A DNA stretch of 64,000 bases, from assembly GCA_029168955.1 (NCBI GenBank), contig JAPDOI010000107.1:682001-746000 (forward strand), written 5' to 3'. Both the position numbers and the translations under genes were made by a program. Shown here piece after piece: positions 21,926 through 32,000 of this stretch; position 1 is the stretch's first letter, and each line of letters begins with the position of its first letter. Source of the stretch: Aplectana chamaeleonis. Lineage: Eukaryota; Nematoda; Chromadorea; Rhabditida; Cosmocercidae. The notes under the pieces were generated by a model. It had not been told where the DNA came from and made no database searches. It saw nothing but the letters and a program-made list of their open reading frames with translations.

Positions 21926-22913
21926 GGGACCCAAATGGGCGTGCGCAGAACGCCGTAATACTTTTTGGAACGCCGCACGGTGTGACTCAGAAGTGCGCCA
22001 CAAAACGCCGTAGATAGTGTGCGGGACCCCAGCAGGAGTGCGAAAGACGCCGTAGAAAGTGTGGGACCCAAACGGGTGTGCGCAGAACGCCGTAGAAAGT
22101 GTGCGGGACCCAAGTGGGAGTGCGCCGGACGCCGTAGAAAGTGTGCGGGACCAAATGGGTGTGCGCAGAACGCCCTAGAAAGTGTGTGGAACCCAAATAA
22201 GAGTGCGCCGGACGCAGTAGAAAGTGAGCGGGACCCAAATGAGAGAGCGTCGGACGCCGTAGAAAGTGTGCGGGACCCAAAGGGTGTGCGCAGAACGCCG
22301 TAGAAATTGTGCTGGACCCAAGTGGGAGTGCGCCGGACGCCGTAGAAAGTGTGCGGGACCCAAATGGGTGTGTGCAGAACGCCCTAGAAAGTGTGTGGGA
22401 CCCAAATGAGAGTGCGCCGGACGCCGTAGAAAGTGTGCGGGACCCACGTGGGAGTACGCCTGACGCCGTAGAAAGTGTGCGCGACCCTAGTGGGAGTGCG
22501 CCGGACGCCGTAGAAAGTGTGCGGGACCCAAATGGGTGTTCGCAGAACGCCCAGAAAGTGTGGTGGACCCAAATGAGTACGCCGGACGCCGTAGAAAGTG
22601 TGCGTGACCCGAATGAGAGTGTGCGGACGCCGTAGAAAGTGTGCGGGACCCAAATGAGAGTGTGTCGGACGCCGTAGAAAGTGTGCGGGACCCACGTGGG
22701 AGTGCGCCGGACGCCGTAGAAAGCGTGCGGGACCCAAGTGGGAGTGCGCCGGACGCCGTAGAAAGCGTGCGGGACCCAAATGGGCGTGCGCAGAACGCCG
22801 TAGAAAGTGTGCGGGACCCAAATGAGAGTGCGGCGGACGCCGTAGAAAGTGTGCGGTGACAAAGTGAAAGTGCGCATGACGCCGTAGGAAGTGTGCGGGA
22901 CCCAAATAGAAGC
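21926..22913 (+). repeat. 42-bp satellite array S3
   Basis: Includes at 21955-22040 a second copy of the H-proximal junction (TTTTTGGAACGCCGCACGG), so this array starts with the last bases of an H module. It aligns to S2 with an offset of 1,283-1,284 bp and few differences, showing recent duplication of the S-P block. Confidence 0.9.
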
Positions 22914-23206
22914 ACACCCATGCCGATCATTTTTTCCGCAGGGCTACCGTAACCATTCTTGAGCAAAACATGATAACGAATGATAACACACGCTCATAAC
23001 ATGCGGGGTATAAAAGGGCAGAGGAGCGGTATGCATTCATTCACACACCGTTCTCTTCGAGAAGCCGCCGGGAAGTGGCTGAGGAGGTCGAAATTGTGCA
23101 AACGCGTTTGTTGGCTATTACGATGTGCTTATATCCAAGCTGACACTCAGAAAATTTTTGGAGGAGGGTTACGGTAGCCCTGCGGAAAATGATCGGCGTG
23201 AGCGTG
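22914..23206 (+). repeat. P module, copy 2
   Basis: Nearly identical to copy 1 at an offset of 1,283 bp. TATA box at 23009-23017; both terminal inverted repeats present. Confidence 0.8.
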
Positions 23207-23350
23207 GGGGACCCAAATGGGCGTGCGCAGAACGCCGTAGAAAGTGTGTGAACCCAAATGAGAAGTGCGCCGGACGCCGTAGAAAGTGTGCGGGACCCAA
23301 GCAGTGAAAGTGCGCAAGACGCCGTAGGAAGTGTGCGGGACCCAAATGAA
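23207..23350 (+). repeat. 42-bp satellite array S4 (short)
   Basis: About three units between P copies 2 and 3. Confidence 0.85.
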
Positions 23351-23620
23351 GCACGCCCATGCCGATCATCTTTTCCGCAGGGCTACCGCTCTAACCATTC
23401 TTGAGCAAAAAATGATAACGAATGATAACACACGCTCATAACATGCGGGGTATAAAAGGGCAGAGGAGCGGTATGCATTTATTCACACACCGTTCTCTTC
23501 GAGAAGCCGCCGGGAAGTGGCTGAGGAGGTCGAAATTGTGCAAACGCGTTTGTTGGCTATTACGATGTGCTTATATCCAAGCTGACACTCAGAAAATTTT
23601 TGGAGGAGGGTTACGGTAGC
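23351..23620 (+). repeat. P module, copy 3 (right end truncated)
   Basis: Left terminal repeat, TATA box (23451-23459) and internal frame are intact. The right repeat stops at GGTTACGGTAGC and continues directly into satellite, an internal deletion junction. Confidence 0.8.
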
Positions 23621-24306
23621 AGTGAGCGGGACCCAAATGAGAGAGCGTCGGACGCCGTAGAAAGTGTGCGGGACCCAAATGGGTGGCGCAGAACGCCGTA
23701 GAAAGTGTGTGAAACCCAAGTGGAGTGCGTTGGACGCCGTAGAAAGTGTGCGCGACCCAAATGGGTGTGCACAGAACGCCCCCTAGAAAGTGTGTGCGAC
23801 CCAAATGAGAGTGCGCCGGACGCAGTAGAAAGTGAGCGGGACCCAAATGGGAGGAGCGTCGGACGCCGTAGAAAGTGTGCGCGACCCTAGTGGGAGTCGC
23901 CGTAGAAAGTGTGCGGGACCCAAATGGGTGTTCGCAGAACGCCCTAGAAAGTGTGTGGGACCCAAATGAGAGTGCGCCGGACGCCGTAGAAAGTGTGCGG
24001 GACCCAAATGAGAGTGTGTCGCCGGACGCCAGTAGAAAGTGTGCGGGACCCGCGGGGAGTGCGCCGGACGCCGTAGAAAGTGCGGGACCCACGTGGAGTG
24101 CGCAGGACGCCGTAGAAAGTGTGCGGGACCCAAAGGGAGTGCGCTGGACGCCGTAGAAAGCGTGCGGGACCCAAATGGGCGTGCGCAGAACGCCGTAGAA
24201 AGTGTGCGGGACCCAAATGAGAGTGCGGCGGACGCCGTAGAAAGTGTGCGGTGACAAAGTGAAAGTGCGCATGACGCCGTAGGGAAGTGTGTGCAGGACC
24301 CAAATA
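23621..24306 (+). repeat. 42-bp satellite array S5
   Basis: About 16 units with several short indels compared with S2 and S3 (for example a partial unit near 23890). Confidence 0.9.
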
Positions 24307-24600
24307 GAAGCACACCCATGCCGATCATTTTTTCCGCAGGGCTACCGTAACCATTCTTGAGCAAAAAATGATAACGAATGATAACACACGCTCATAACAT
24401 GCGGGGTATAAAGGGCAGAGGAGCAGTATGCATTTCATTCACACACCGTTCTCTTCGAGAAAGCCGCCGGGAAGTGGCTGAGGAGGTCAGAAATGCAAAC
24501 GCGTTTGTTGGCTATTACGATGTGCTTATATCCAAGCTGACACTCAGAAAATTTTGGAGGAGGGTTACGGCAGCCCTGCGGAAAAATCGGCGTGAGTGTG
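24307..24600 (+). repeat. P module, copy 4
   Basis: As copy 1 but with several single-base indels, including loss of one A in the TATA box (TATAAAGGG near 24406) and a broken internal frame. Confidence 0.8.
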
Positions 24601-24905
24601 CGGGACCCAAATGGGTGTGCACAAAATGCTCTAGAAAGTGTGTGGAACCCAAATAAGAGTGCGCCGGACGCAGTAGAAAGTGAGCGGGACCCAAATGAGA
24701 GAGCGTCGGACGCCGTAGAAAGTGTGCGGGACCCAAAGGGTGTGCGCAGAACGCCGTAGAAAGTGTGTGGGACCCAAATGAGAGTGCGCCGGACGCCGTA
24801 GAAAGTGTGCGGGACCCACGTGGGAGTGCGCCTGACGCCGTAGAAAGTGTGCGGTGACAAAGTGAAAGTGCGCATGACGCCGTAGGAAGTGTGCGGGACC
24901 CAAAT
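24601..24905 (+). repeat. 42-bp satellite array S6
   Basis: About seven units between P copies 4 and 5. Confidence 0.9.
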
Positions 24906-25205
24906 AGAAGCACACCCATGCCGATCATTTTTTCCGCAGGGCTACCGTAACCATTCTTGAGCAAAACATGATAACGAATGATAACACACGCTCATAACAT
25001 GCGGGGTATAAAAGGGCAGAGGAGCGGTATGCATTCATTCACACACCGTTCTCTTCGAGAAGCCGCCGGGAAGTGGCTGAGGAGGTCGAAATTGTGCAAA
25101 CGCGTTTGTTGGCTATTACGATGTGCTTATATCCAAGCTGACACTCAGAAAATTTTTGGAGGAGGGTTACGGTAGCCCTGCGGAAAAATGATCGGCGTGA
25201 GCGTG
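24906..25205 (+). repeat. P module, copy 5
   Basis: Full copy with TATA box at 25007-25015 and the intact 65-codon frame (24978-25175). Confidence 0.8.
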
Positions 25206-25640
25206 CGGGACCCAAATGGGCGTGCGCAGAACGCCGTAGAAAGTGTGCGGTACCCAAATGAGAGTGCGCCGGACGCAGTAGAAAGTGCCGGACTCAAAGT
25301 GAAAGTGCGCAAGACGCCGTAGAAAGTGTGGACATCAGTGGGAGTGTGCAAGATGTAACAGAATGTGCGCAGGACATTAGTGGGGAGAAAGCGCAGGATG
25401 ACATAGAAAGTGTGCAGGACATCAGTGGGAGCGTGCAGGACTATAGTGGGAAGGTGCAGCACCTCACTTAGAAAGTGTGTATGACATCCCAGTGGAAGGG
25501 TGCAGGGACATCATGGTGGGAGTGTGCCAGGACACGATCCGAAAGTATATGCAGGACATCAGTTGGAGTGCGCCAGGACGTCACAGAGGGGGCCCGGAGG
25601 ACATCCAGTGGGTTTACTTTCACCCTAACACCACCAGGCA
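25206..25640 (+). repeat. satellite S7 grading into a diverged variant
   Basis: The first three units are standard. From about 25330 the unit becomes AGTGTGCAGGACATCAGTGG-like, with GACATCA replacing GACCCAA. The same diverged variant precedes F in the reversed copy (about 53850-53990) and forms the array at 57833-58262. Confidence 0.8.
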
Positions 25641-25682
25641 TAAATCATGTTAGAAAGGAAACCTTTCGGAAAAATAAATAGA

Positions 25683-26327
25683 AATTCCTGAAAGTTTCGG
25701 TTCCTGGCAAAGCAAAGATTTGGCATGGCCATAGCAAAGGAAATATACTCAGTTAAAAAGGGAAGATAAAGAAAAAATGAAAAAGGTTTGGGAAATGACA
25801 CTTGAGAACGATTTGGCGTAGAATAATTCTGTTTTTTCGGGAAATGAAGTGAAATAGTTTAAAAGTATGATTTGGCAGTCGAGTTTGAACCAACTATTGA
25901 TAAGAGTCGCAGGAACGAGAGATCGCCTTGTCTGCTTTTTATCCGTAAGAACATATCAAAGCCGAAATCACGCGTGAAATGGATGGGAAGCTTCGAACCT
26001 TTTTCGGGAGCTGTAGTGCGGTGGTCTCTACGTATTAGGTGTGAAGTAAAATCAACACGCGTGGATTTCGCTTCGATATGTTCTACGGATAAGCTGAATA
26101 GGCAGATTATGATCTCTCTCGTTCTGCACAACTTTATCAATACAATCCAAACTCGACTGCCAAATCATACTTTAAACTATTTCACTCTACTTCCTGAAAC
26201 AAATTATTCTACGCCAAATCGTTCTCAGAAAACATTCTCAAAGTCCCTTCATTTTTGTCTTCCTTTAACTGAGTATATTTTATGGCTGCCAATCTTTATT
26301 TGCCAGGAACCTAAACTTTCAGGAATT
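25683..26327. mobile_element. F module, copy 1 (foldback end)
   Basis: About 645 bp with arms starting AATTCCTGAAAGTTTCGG and ending CCTAAACTTTCAGGAATT. Arms include AAAGATTTGGCATGG, TTTGGCGTAGAATAATT and AATCACGCGTG. The same module is at 53109-53802. Frames inside it are products of the palindrome. Confidence 0.8.
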
Positions 26328-26345
26328 ATATGTTGTAATTCTTGA

Positions 26346-27000
26346 TCTACATCGCGCAACCCCCTGATCTCATCAGGGTCCAGAGAACGTAGGAAGTCCG
26401 TTCTTTGCATTTGATATTCTTAGATCTCTCGTGCACAACTTCTTCATCAATAATTGAGTTCAAGCTCATTTAAATCGCACTGCTATTTCACTTCATTCAA
26501 CAGCCGTCGCATAGCCCCTGATCTCAGTATCAGGGTCCGTGGACATGAAGTCCGTTCTTTTGCATTGATATTCTTTGAGCAGTTGAATAACTGTTTAAAA
26601 GTAGCCTGGAATGGTTACCTGTAGATTTGAGAGAAAAATTGTCAAAACCAACGTGATTTTGGTCGAAAAAAGGGTTCATCTCCTTTTTTCAGTTGGCGTA
26701 CATGATCTTGTTGGGAACACTTATCGTTGAGCTAGGGAAAGCTGATTTTTGGCCGGAAAGTTTGTTATGATTCGCCGTTAGCTCCTGACAAAATTTGAAG
26801 TTGGTAGCTCAATTTTGCAGTGGACCTCCAAAATTGAGGGTCAAGTGAGACAAAAAACAAGACGTAAACATGTTATTATGAACCAATCCGACGTTTACTC
26901 ATCTCGTAAAAATGAATCTAATGAAATAAACACCGTCACTGAGGCAGGCATTTGTTTAGGATTGAACGCTTAAATCAATACGGCGGGATCTTTGGACGCC
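26346..27000 (+). repeat. H module, copy 2 (5'-truncated, internally duplicated)
   Basis: Starts at CATCGCGCAACCCCCTG without the hairpin. The stretch around CCCCTGATCTC..CAGGGTCC..GTCCGTTCTTT appears twice (about 26350-26425 and 26507-26570), separated by F-like sequence. It then continues as in H copy 1 to the GCCGCACGGTGTGA junction. Confidence 0.75.
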
Positions 27001-27946
27001 GCACGGTGTGAATCAGAAGAAATCCACGAGAACGCCTTAGATAGTGTACACGGAACCCCAGTAGGGTGCGCAAGACGCTGTAGAAAGTGTGCGGGACCCC
27101 AGTAGAGTGCACGCAGAACGCCGTAGAAAGTGTGTGGGACCCAAATAACAGCGTGCTTCGGACGCCGTAGAAAATGTGTGGGACCCAAATAACCAGTAAG
27201 CTTCAGGACGCCTGTAGGAAAATGTGTGGGACCCAAATAACAGTGGCTTCCGGACGCCGTAGAAAATGTGTGGGACCCAAATAAGAGTCTGCGTCGGACG
27301 CCGTAGAAAATGTGTGGGACCCAAATGAGGAGTGCGTCGGACGCCGTAGAAAGTGGTGTGGGGACCCAAATGAGCGTGCGTCGGACGTCGTAGAAAGTGT
27401 GGTGGTGACCCAAATGAGAGTGCGATCGGACGCCGTAGAAACATGTATTATGGACCCAAATGAGAAAGCGTCGGACGCCGTAGAAAGTGTGTGGGACCCA
27501 AATAACAGTGCGTCGGACGCCGTAGCAAAGTGTGCAGTGACCCAAATGAGCAGAGTGCGTCGGACGCCGTAGAAAGTGTGGGACCCAAATGAGGGTGCGT
27601 AGGACGCCGTAGAAAATGTGTGGGACCCAAATAAGATGCGTCGGACGCCGTAGAAAATGTGTGGGACCCAAATAAGAGTATGCGTCGGACGCCGGCAGAA
27701 AATGTGGTGGGACCCAAATAACAACGAATCGTCGGACGCCGTAGAAAGTATTGGGACCCAAATAACAGTAAGATCGGACGCCGCCGGCGAAAGTGCTGGG
27801 ACCCAAATGAGAGCAGGCAGGACGCGTAGCAGACGCCGTAGAAAGTGTGCGACCCCAAATGAAAGTACGTTGGACGCCATAAAAACTGAGGTGACCAAGT
27901 GGAAGTGAGCAAGACGCCGTAGAAAGTTTGCGGGATGCAAATACAA
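27000..27946 (+). repeat. 42-bp satellite array S8
   Basis: About 22 units, many with CCCAAATAACAGTGCGTCGG. Small insertions and deletions are frequent compared with S2. Confidence 0.9.
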
Positions 27947-28264
27947 GCACGCCGCGCCATGCCGATCCATTTTTCGCAGGGCTACCGTAACCATTCCTGA
28001 ACAAAACATAGCGATAACGAACTGATAACCACCACGCTCTCGTCAACATGTGCTATGCGGGTATAAAAGAAGGAGGAGCGGTATGCAGTCATCGCCACAC
28101 CGCTCTCTTCGAGAAGCCGCTGGAAAGTGGCCAATGGAGGTCGAAAATTATTGCAAAGATGATTGTTGGCTATTACGATGTGCTCAATATCCAGGCTAAC
28201 TTTGAAAAATTTCCGAAGGGGAGGGTTACAGTAGCCTTGCGGAAAAATGATCGGCATGAGCGTG
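27947..28264 (+). repeat. P module, copy 6
   Basis: Recognisable throughout, with TATAAAAGA at 28062, but with scattered 1-5 base insertions. A partial right end of another P copy (about 29585-29663, GGAGGGTTGCAGTAGCCC) lies further on inside S10. Confidence 0.75.
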
Positions 28265-28409
28265 CCAACGTGACCCAAATGGATTGTGCGCAGAACGCCG
28301 TAGAAAGTGTGTGGGACCCAAATGAGAGTGCTTCGGACGCCGTAGAAAGTGTGCAGGACCCAAATGAGAGTGTACGCAGTACGCTTAAGCGTAGAAAGTG
28401 TACTGACAG
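28265..28409 (+). repeat. 42-bp satellite S9 (short)
   Basis: About three units between P copy 6 and H copy 3. Confidence 0.85.
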
Positions 28410-29000
28410 AATTGTGGTGAGCTAGCGACTCACCAGACTAACTTGGCTGATTCGCCATCGCGCTGAACCCCTCGATCAGTATCGGGGTCGCGTCCAGAGC
28501 AACGTAGGAAGCCTCCTTGTTCTTTTGCATTTAATATACTTTAGAAAGTGCTGAATAACTGTTCAAAAAATGGTCTGGAATGGTTACCTGAATATCTGGA
28601 GATTCTGAGAAAATTTGTCAAACCACGTACCACATGTTTGGTCGAAAAAAAAAAAGTCTCATCTCTTTTTCTCAGTTGGCGTACATGAAGGCGATCTTGT
28701 TGGAACACTTATCATGATTAAAAGCTAGAAAGCTCATTTTTGGCCAGAAAGTTTGTTAGGATTGCCGCTAGCTCCTGACAAAATTTGAAAGGATTGGTAG
28801 CTCAAGCCTGACTTTTGCGGGACCTCAAAATTGAGAGGGTCAAGTAAGATCTGTTGCGTAAACATGTGCATTATAAACCATCCGGGACGTTTCACTCATT
28901 CGTAATTGAGTGAACTAATGAAATAAACACTGTCACCGATAGGCAGGCATCGTTTGTGTTTAAGTTGAACAGCTTAAATCAATACGTGCGGGATCTTGGA
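28410..29000 (+). repeat. H module, copy 3
   Basis: Starts AATTGTGGTGAG like copy 1, but the hairpin interior is altered (GGTGAGCTAGCGACTCACC). Scattered short insertions throughout, ending at the same junction with the satellite. Confidence 0.8.
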
Positions 29001-32000
29001 CGCCGCACGGTGTGAATCAGAAGAAATCCACAGAACGCCTTAGGATAGTGTACGGAACCCCAGTAAGTGCGCAAGACGCTGTAGAAATGTGTGGACCCAA
29101 ATAACAGTGCGTCAGACGCCGTAGAAAATGTGTGGGACCCAAATGAGGGTGCGTCGGACGCCGTAGAAAGTAATGGGACCCAAATGAGAAGTCGTCGGAC
29201 GCCGTAGAAAGTGTGTGGGACCCAAATGAGGAGTGCGTCGGTTTACGCCATCGAAATGTGGAACCTGCCCAAATGAGGGAGTGCGTTTGACGCACTGTAG
29301 AAAGTAATGTGGGACCCTAAATAACAGTGCGTCGAACGCCGTAGAAAGTGGTGTGGACCCAAATGAGAGTGCGTCCCGGACGCCGTAAGTGTGGGACCCA
29401 AATAACAGTGCGTCGGACGCCGTAGAAAGTGTGCGGGACCCAAATGAGAAAGCGCGTCGGACGCCGTAGAAAGTGTGTGGGACCCAAATGAGAGTGCAGT
29501 AGGACGCCGTAGAAAATGTGTGGAACCCAAATAACAAGAGCGATATCGGACGCCGCATGAAAAATGTGTGGGACCCAAATAGAGTTTTTTTCCGAAGGAA
29601 AATTTCCAAAGGAGGGTTGCAGTAGCCCCAGGAAAAAATGATCCTGGCATGAGCGTGCTTGTGACCCAAATGAGTGCCTGCAGAACGCCGTAGAAAGTGC
29701 GTGGGACACATGCATTGCGTAACGCCGTAGAAAGTGTGTGGTGACCAAATGAGGCGTGGTTGACGCCGTAGAAGGTGTTAAATAACAGTGTGGACGTCTG
29801 AAATCAATGAGAGTAAGCCGGACGCCGTAGAAAGTGTGGACCCAAATAAAGATCGCGTAGGACGCCGTAAATGTGGACCTAAATAACAGTGCAGAACGCC
29901 GTAGAAAATGTGTGGGACCCAATGAGTGTAGGACGCCTGCAGAAATGTGGGACCCAAATAACGGTGTGCTGACGCCGTAGAAATGTGTGGGACCCAAATA
30001 ACGGTGCGTCGGACGCCGTAGAAAGTGTGCGGACCCAAATGAGAGTGCTTTAGAAAGTGTAAAAAAGTATGTGGGACCCAAATAACAGTGCGTCGACGCC
30101 GTAGAAAATGTGTGGGACCCAATAACAAAGCGTCGGACGCCGTAGAAAAGTGTGTGGGACAAATGAGAGTGCGTAGGACGCCGTAGAAAATGTGTGGGAC
30201 CCAAATAGAGTGCCGGACGCCGTAGAAAGTGTGGGACCCAAATGAGAGTGCGTCGGACGCCGTAGAAAGTGTGTGAATGTTCAAAGCTGTACGCCGTAAA
30301 GTGTGGGACCCAAATGAGTGTGCCGGACGCCGTAGAAAGTGAGGGACCCAAATGAGAGTGCGCGACGCCGTAGAAATGTGTTGGGACCCAAAGTAGTGCG
30401 TAGGACGCCTAGAAAATGTGCGGGACCCAAAATCAGTGCGTCGGATGCCGTAGTTAAGGTGTGGCCCAAATTGAGAGTGCGCTAGGACGCCGTAGAAAGT
30501 GTGTGGGACCCAAATGAGAGTGTCGGACGCCAGGTAGAAGTGTGTGGGACCCAAATGAGAGGGCAGAAGGTGAAAGTGGGACCCAAATAAGTGCGCACGC
30601 CGTAGAAAAGTGTGTGGGACCCAAATGAGAGTGCGCTGGACCGTGTGGAAATGTGTGACCCAGGACTCAAAGAGTCGGACGCCGTAGAAATGTGTGGGAC
30701 CCAAATGAAAGTGCGTAGGACGCCGTAGAAAATGTGTGGGACCCTAATAAGCAGTGCGCAGTACGCCGTAGAAAGTGTGGGACCCGTAGCATTTCAGAGT
30801 GCGTCGGACGCCGTAGAAAGTGTGTGGGACCTAAATGACATTTTTGAGTGCCGGACGCCAATAAATATTTAGCACACAAATGAGAGTGCGTCGGACGCCG
30901 TAGACAAAATGGGACCCAAATGAGAGTGCGCACGCCGTAGAAAGTGTGTGGGACCCAATGAATACGAAACATGCCGTAGAATCAGTGTGCGGGACCCAAA
31001 CACAGTTCGCGGTTGAAGCCAAGGACCAAATGGAGTGTGTGGACGATCTACAATTGAGTGCCCCCAACAGCAGCCGTAGAAATGTCGATTTTGAGTGAAG
31101 TGCGCCGTAGGACGCCGTAGAAAATGTGGGACCCAAATAAAGAAAAACGCACCAGAAGAAAGTGTGGTCAGCCGCCTCCTAAGTGATCAGTGGAACGCCG
31201 TTGTGACAATGAAAGTGTGTGGACCCGAATAGTGCGCAGTACGCCGTAGAAATTGCTGTGGGACCCTAATAAGTGGCCCGGAAAATGTTTGCAGTGTTTC
31301 AGGACCCAAATTTGAGTACCGGTGACGCCGTAGAAAGTGTTCATCAATCGAGACACTTGGCGTCAGAATGCCGTAGAAAGTGGGATCGAATGAGAGTGTT
31401 TCTCGCAGTGTCTCGTGATTTTAGAAGCGGTTGCCAAATAACAGTGCGTAGACGCCGTAGAAAGTGTGTGGGACCCAAATGAGAGTGCGACGCCTTTAGT
31501 AGAAAGTGTGTGGGACCCAAATGAGAGTGCGTATATACGCCGATTAAAAATGTGTGGGACCCAGAATGAGAGTGCGTAGGACGCCGTATGTGTGTGGGAC
31601 CCAAATGAGAGTGCGCACATACGCCGTGAAAGTGTGTGGGACCCAATGAGACGGCGTCGGACGCCGTAGAAAGTGTGTGGGACCCAAATGCAACAGTGCG
31701 TCGGACGCCGTAGAAATGTGCTTGGGACCCAAAAATAGGTTCGGACGCCGTAGAAAGTGTGGACCTCATTGAACATTTGAGAGACGCTCCAGCCAAAGTG
31801 TGTAGGACCCAAATGAGAGTGCGGACGCCGTAGAAAGTGTGCTGGGACCCAAAGTTGAGTGCGCGACGTCCCCGTAGAAAGTGTGCGAATAATGTTTTCG
31901 CAGGTTAGAAAGTGTGGGACCCAAATGAGGAGGTTTGACGCACGTAGAAAGTGTGTACGTTTTAATTGTGCATAACCCAGTAGAGAGTGCGCCGGACGGA

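Larger units (their letters stand above)
20134..26327 (+). mobile_element. composite satellite element, H-S-(P-S)n-F, copy A
   Basis: A 6.2-kb unit with AATT at both ends (AATTGTGG at 20134, CAGGAATT ending 26327). It is flanked by ATAT at 20130-20133 and 26328-26331. Modules in order: H (20134-20700, starting with a GC hairpin), 42-bp satellite, five P modules interspersed with satellite, a diverged satellite tail, and a foldback F (25683-26327). The same module order occurs in reverse at 53109-56406. No ORF with a transposase signature was seen, so it would be non-autonomous. Confidence 0.7.
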
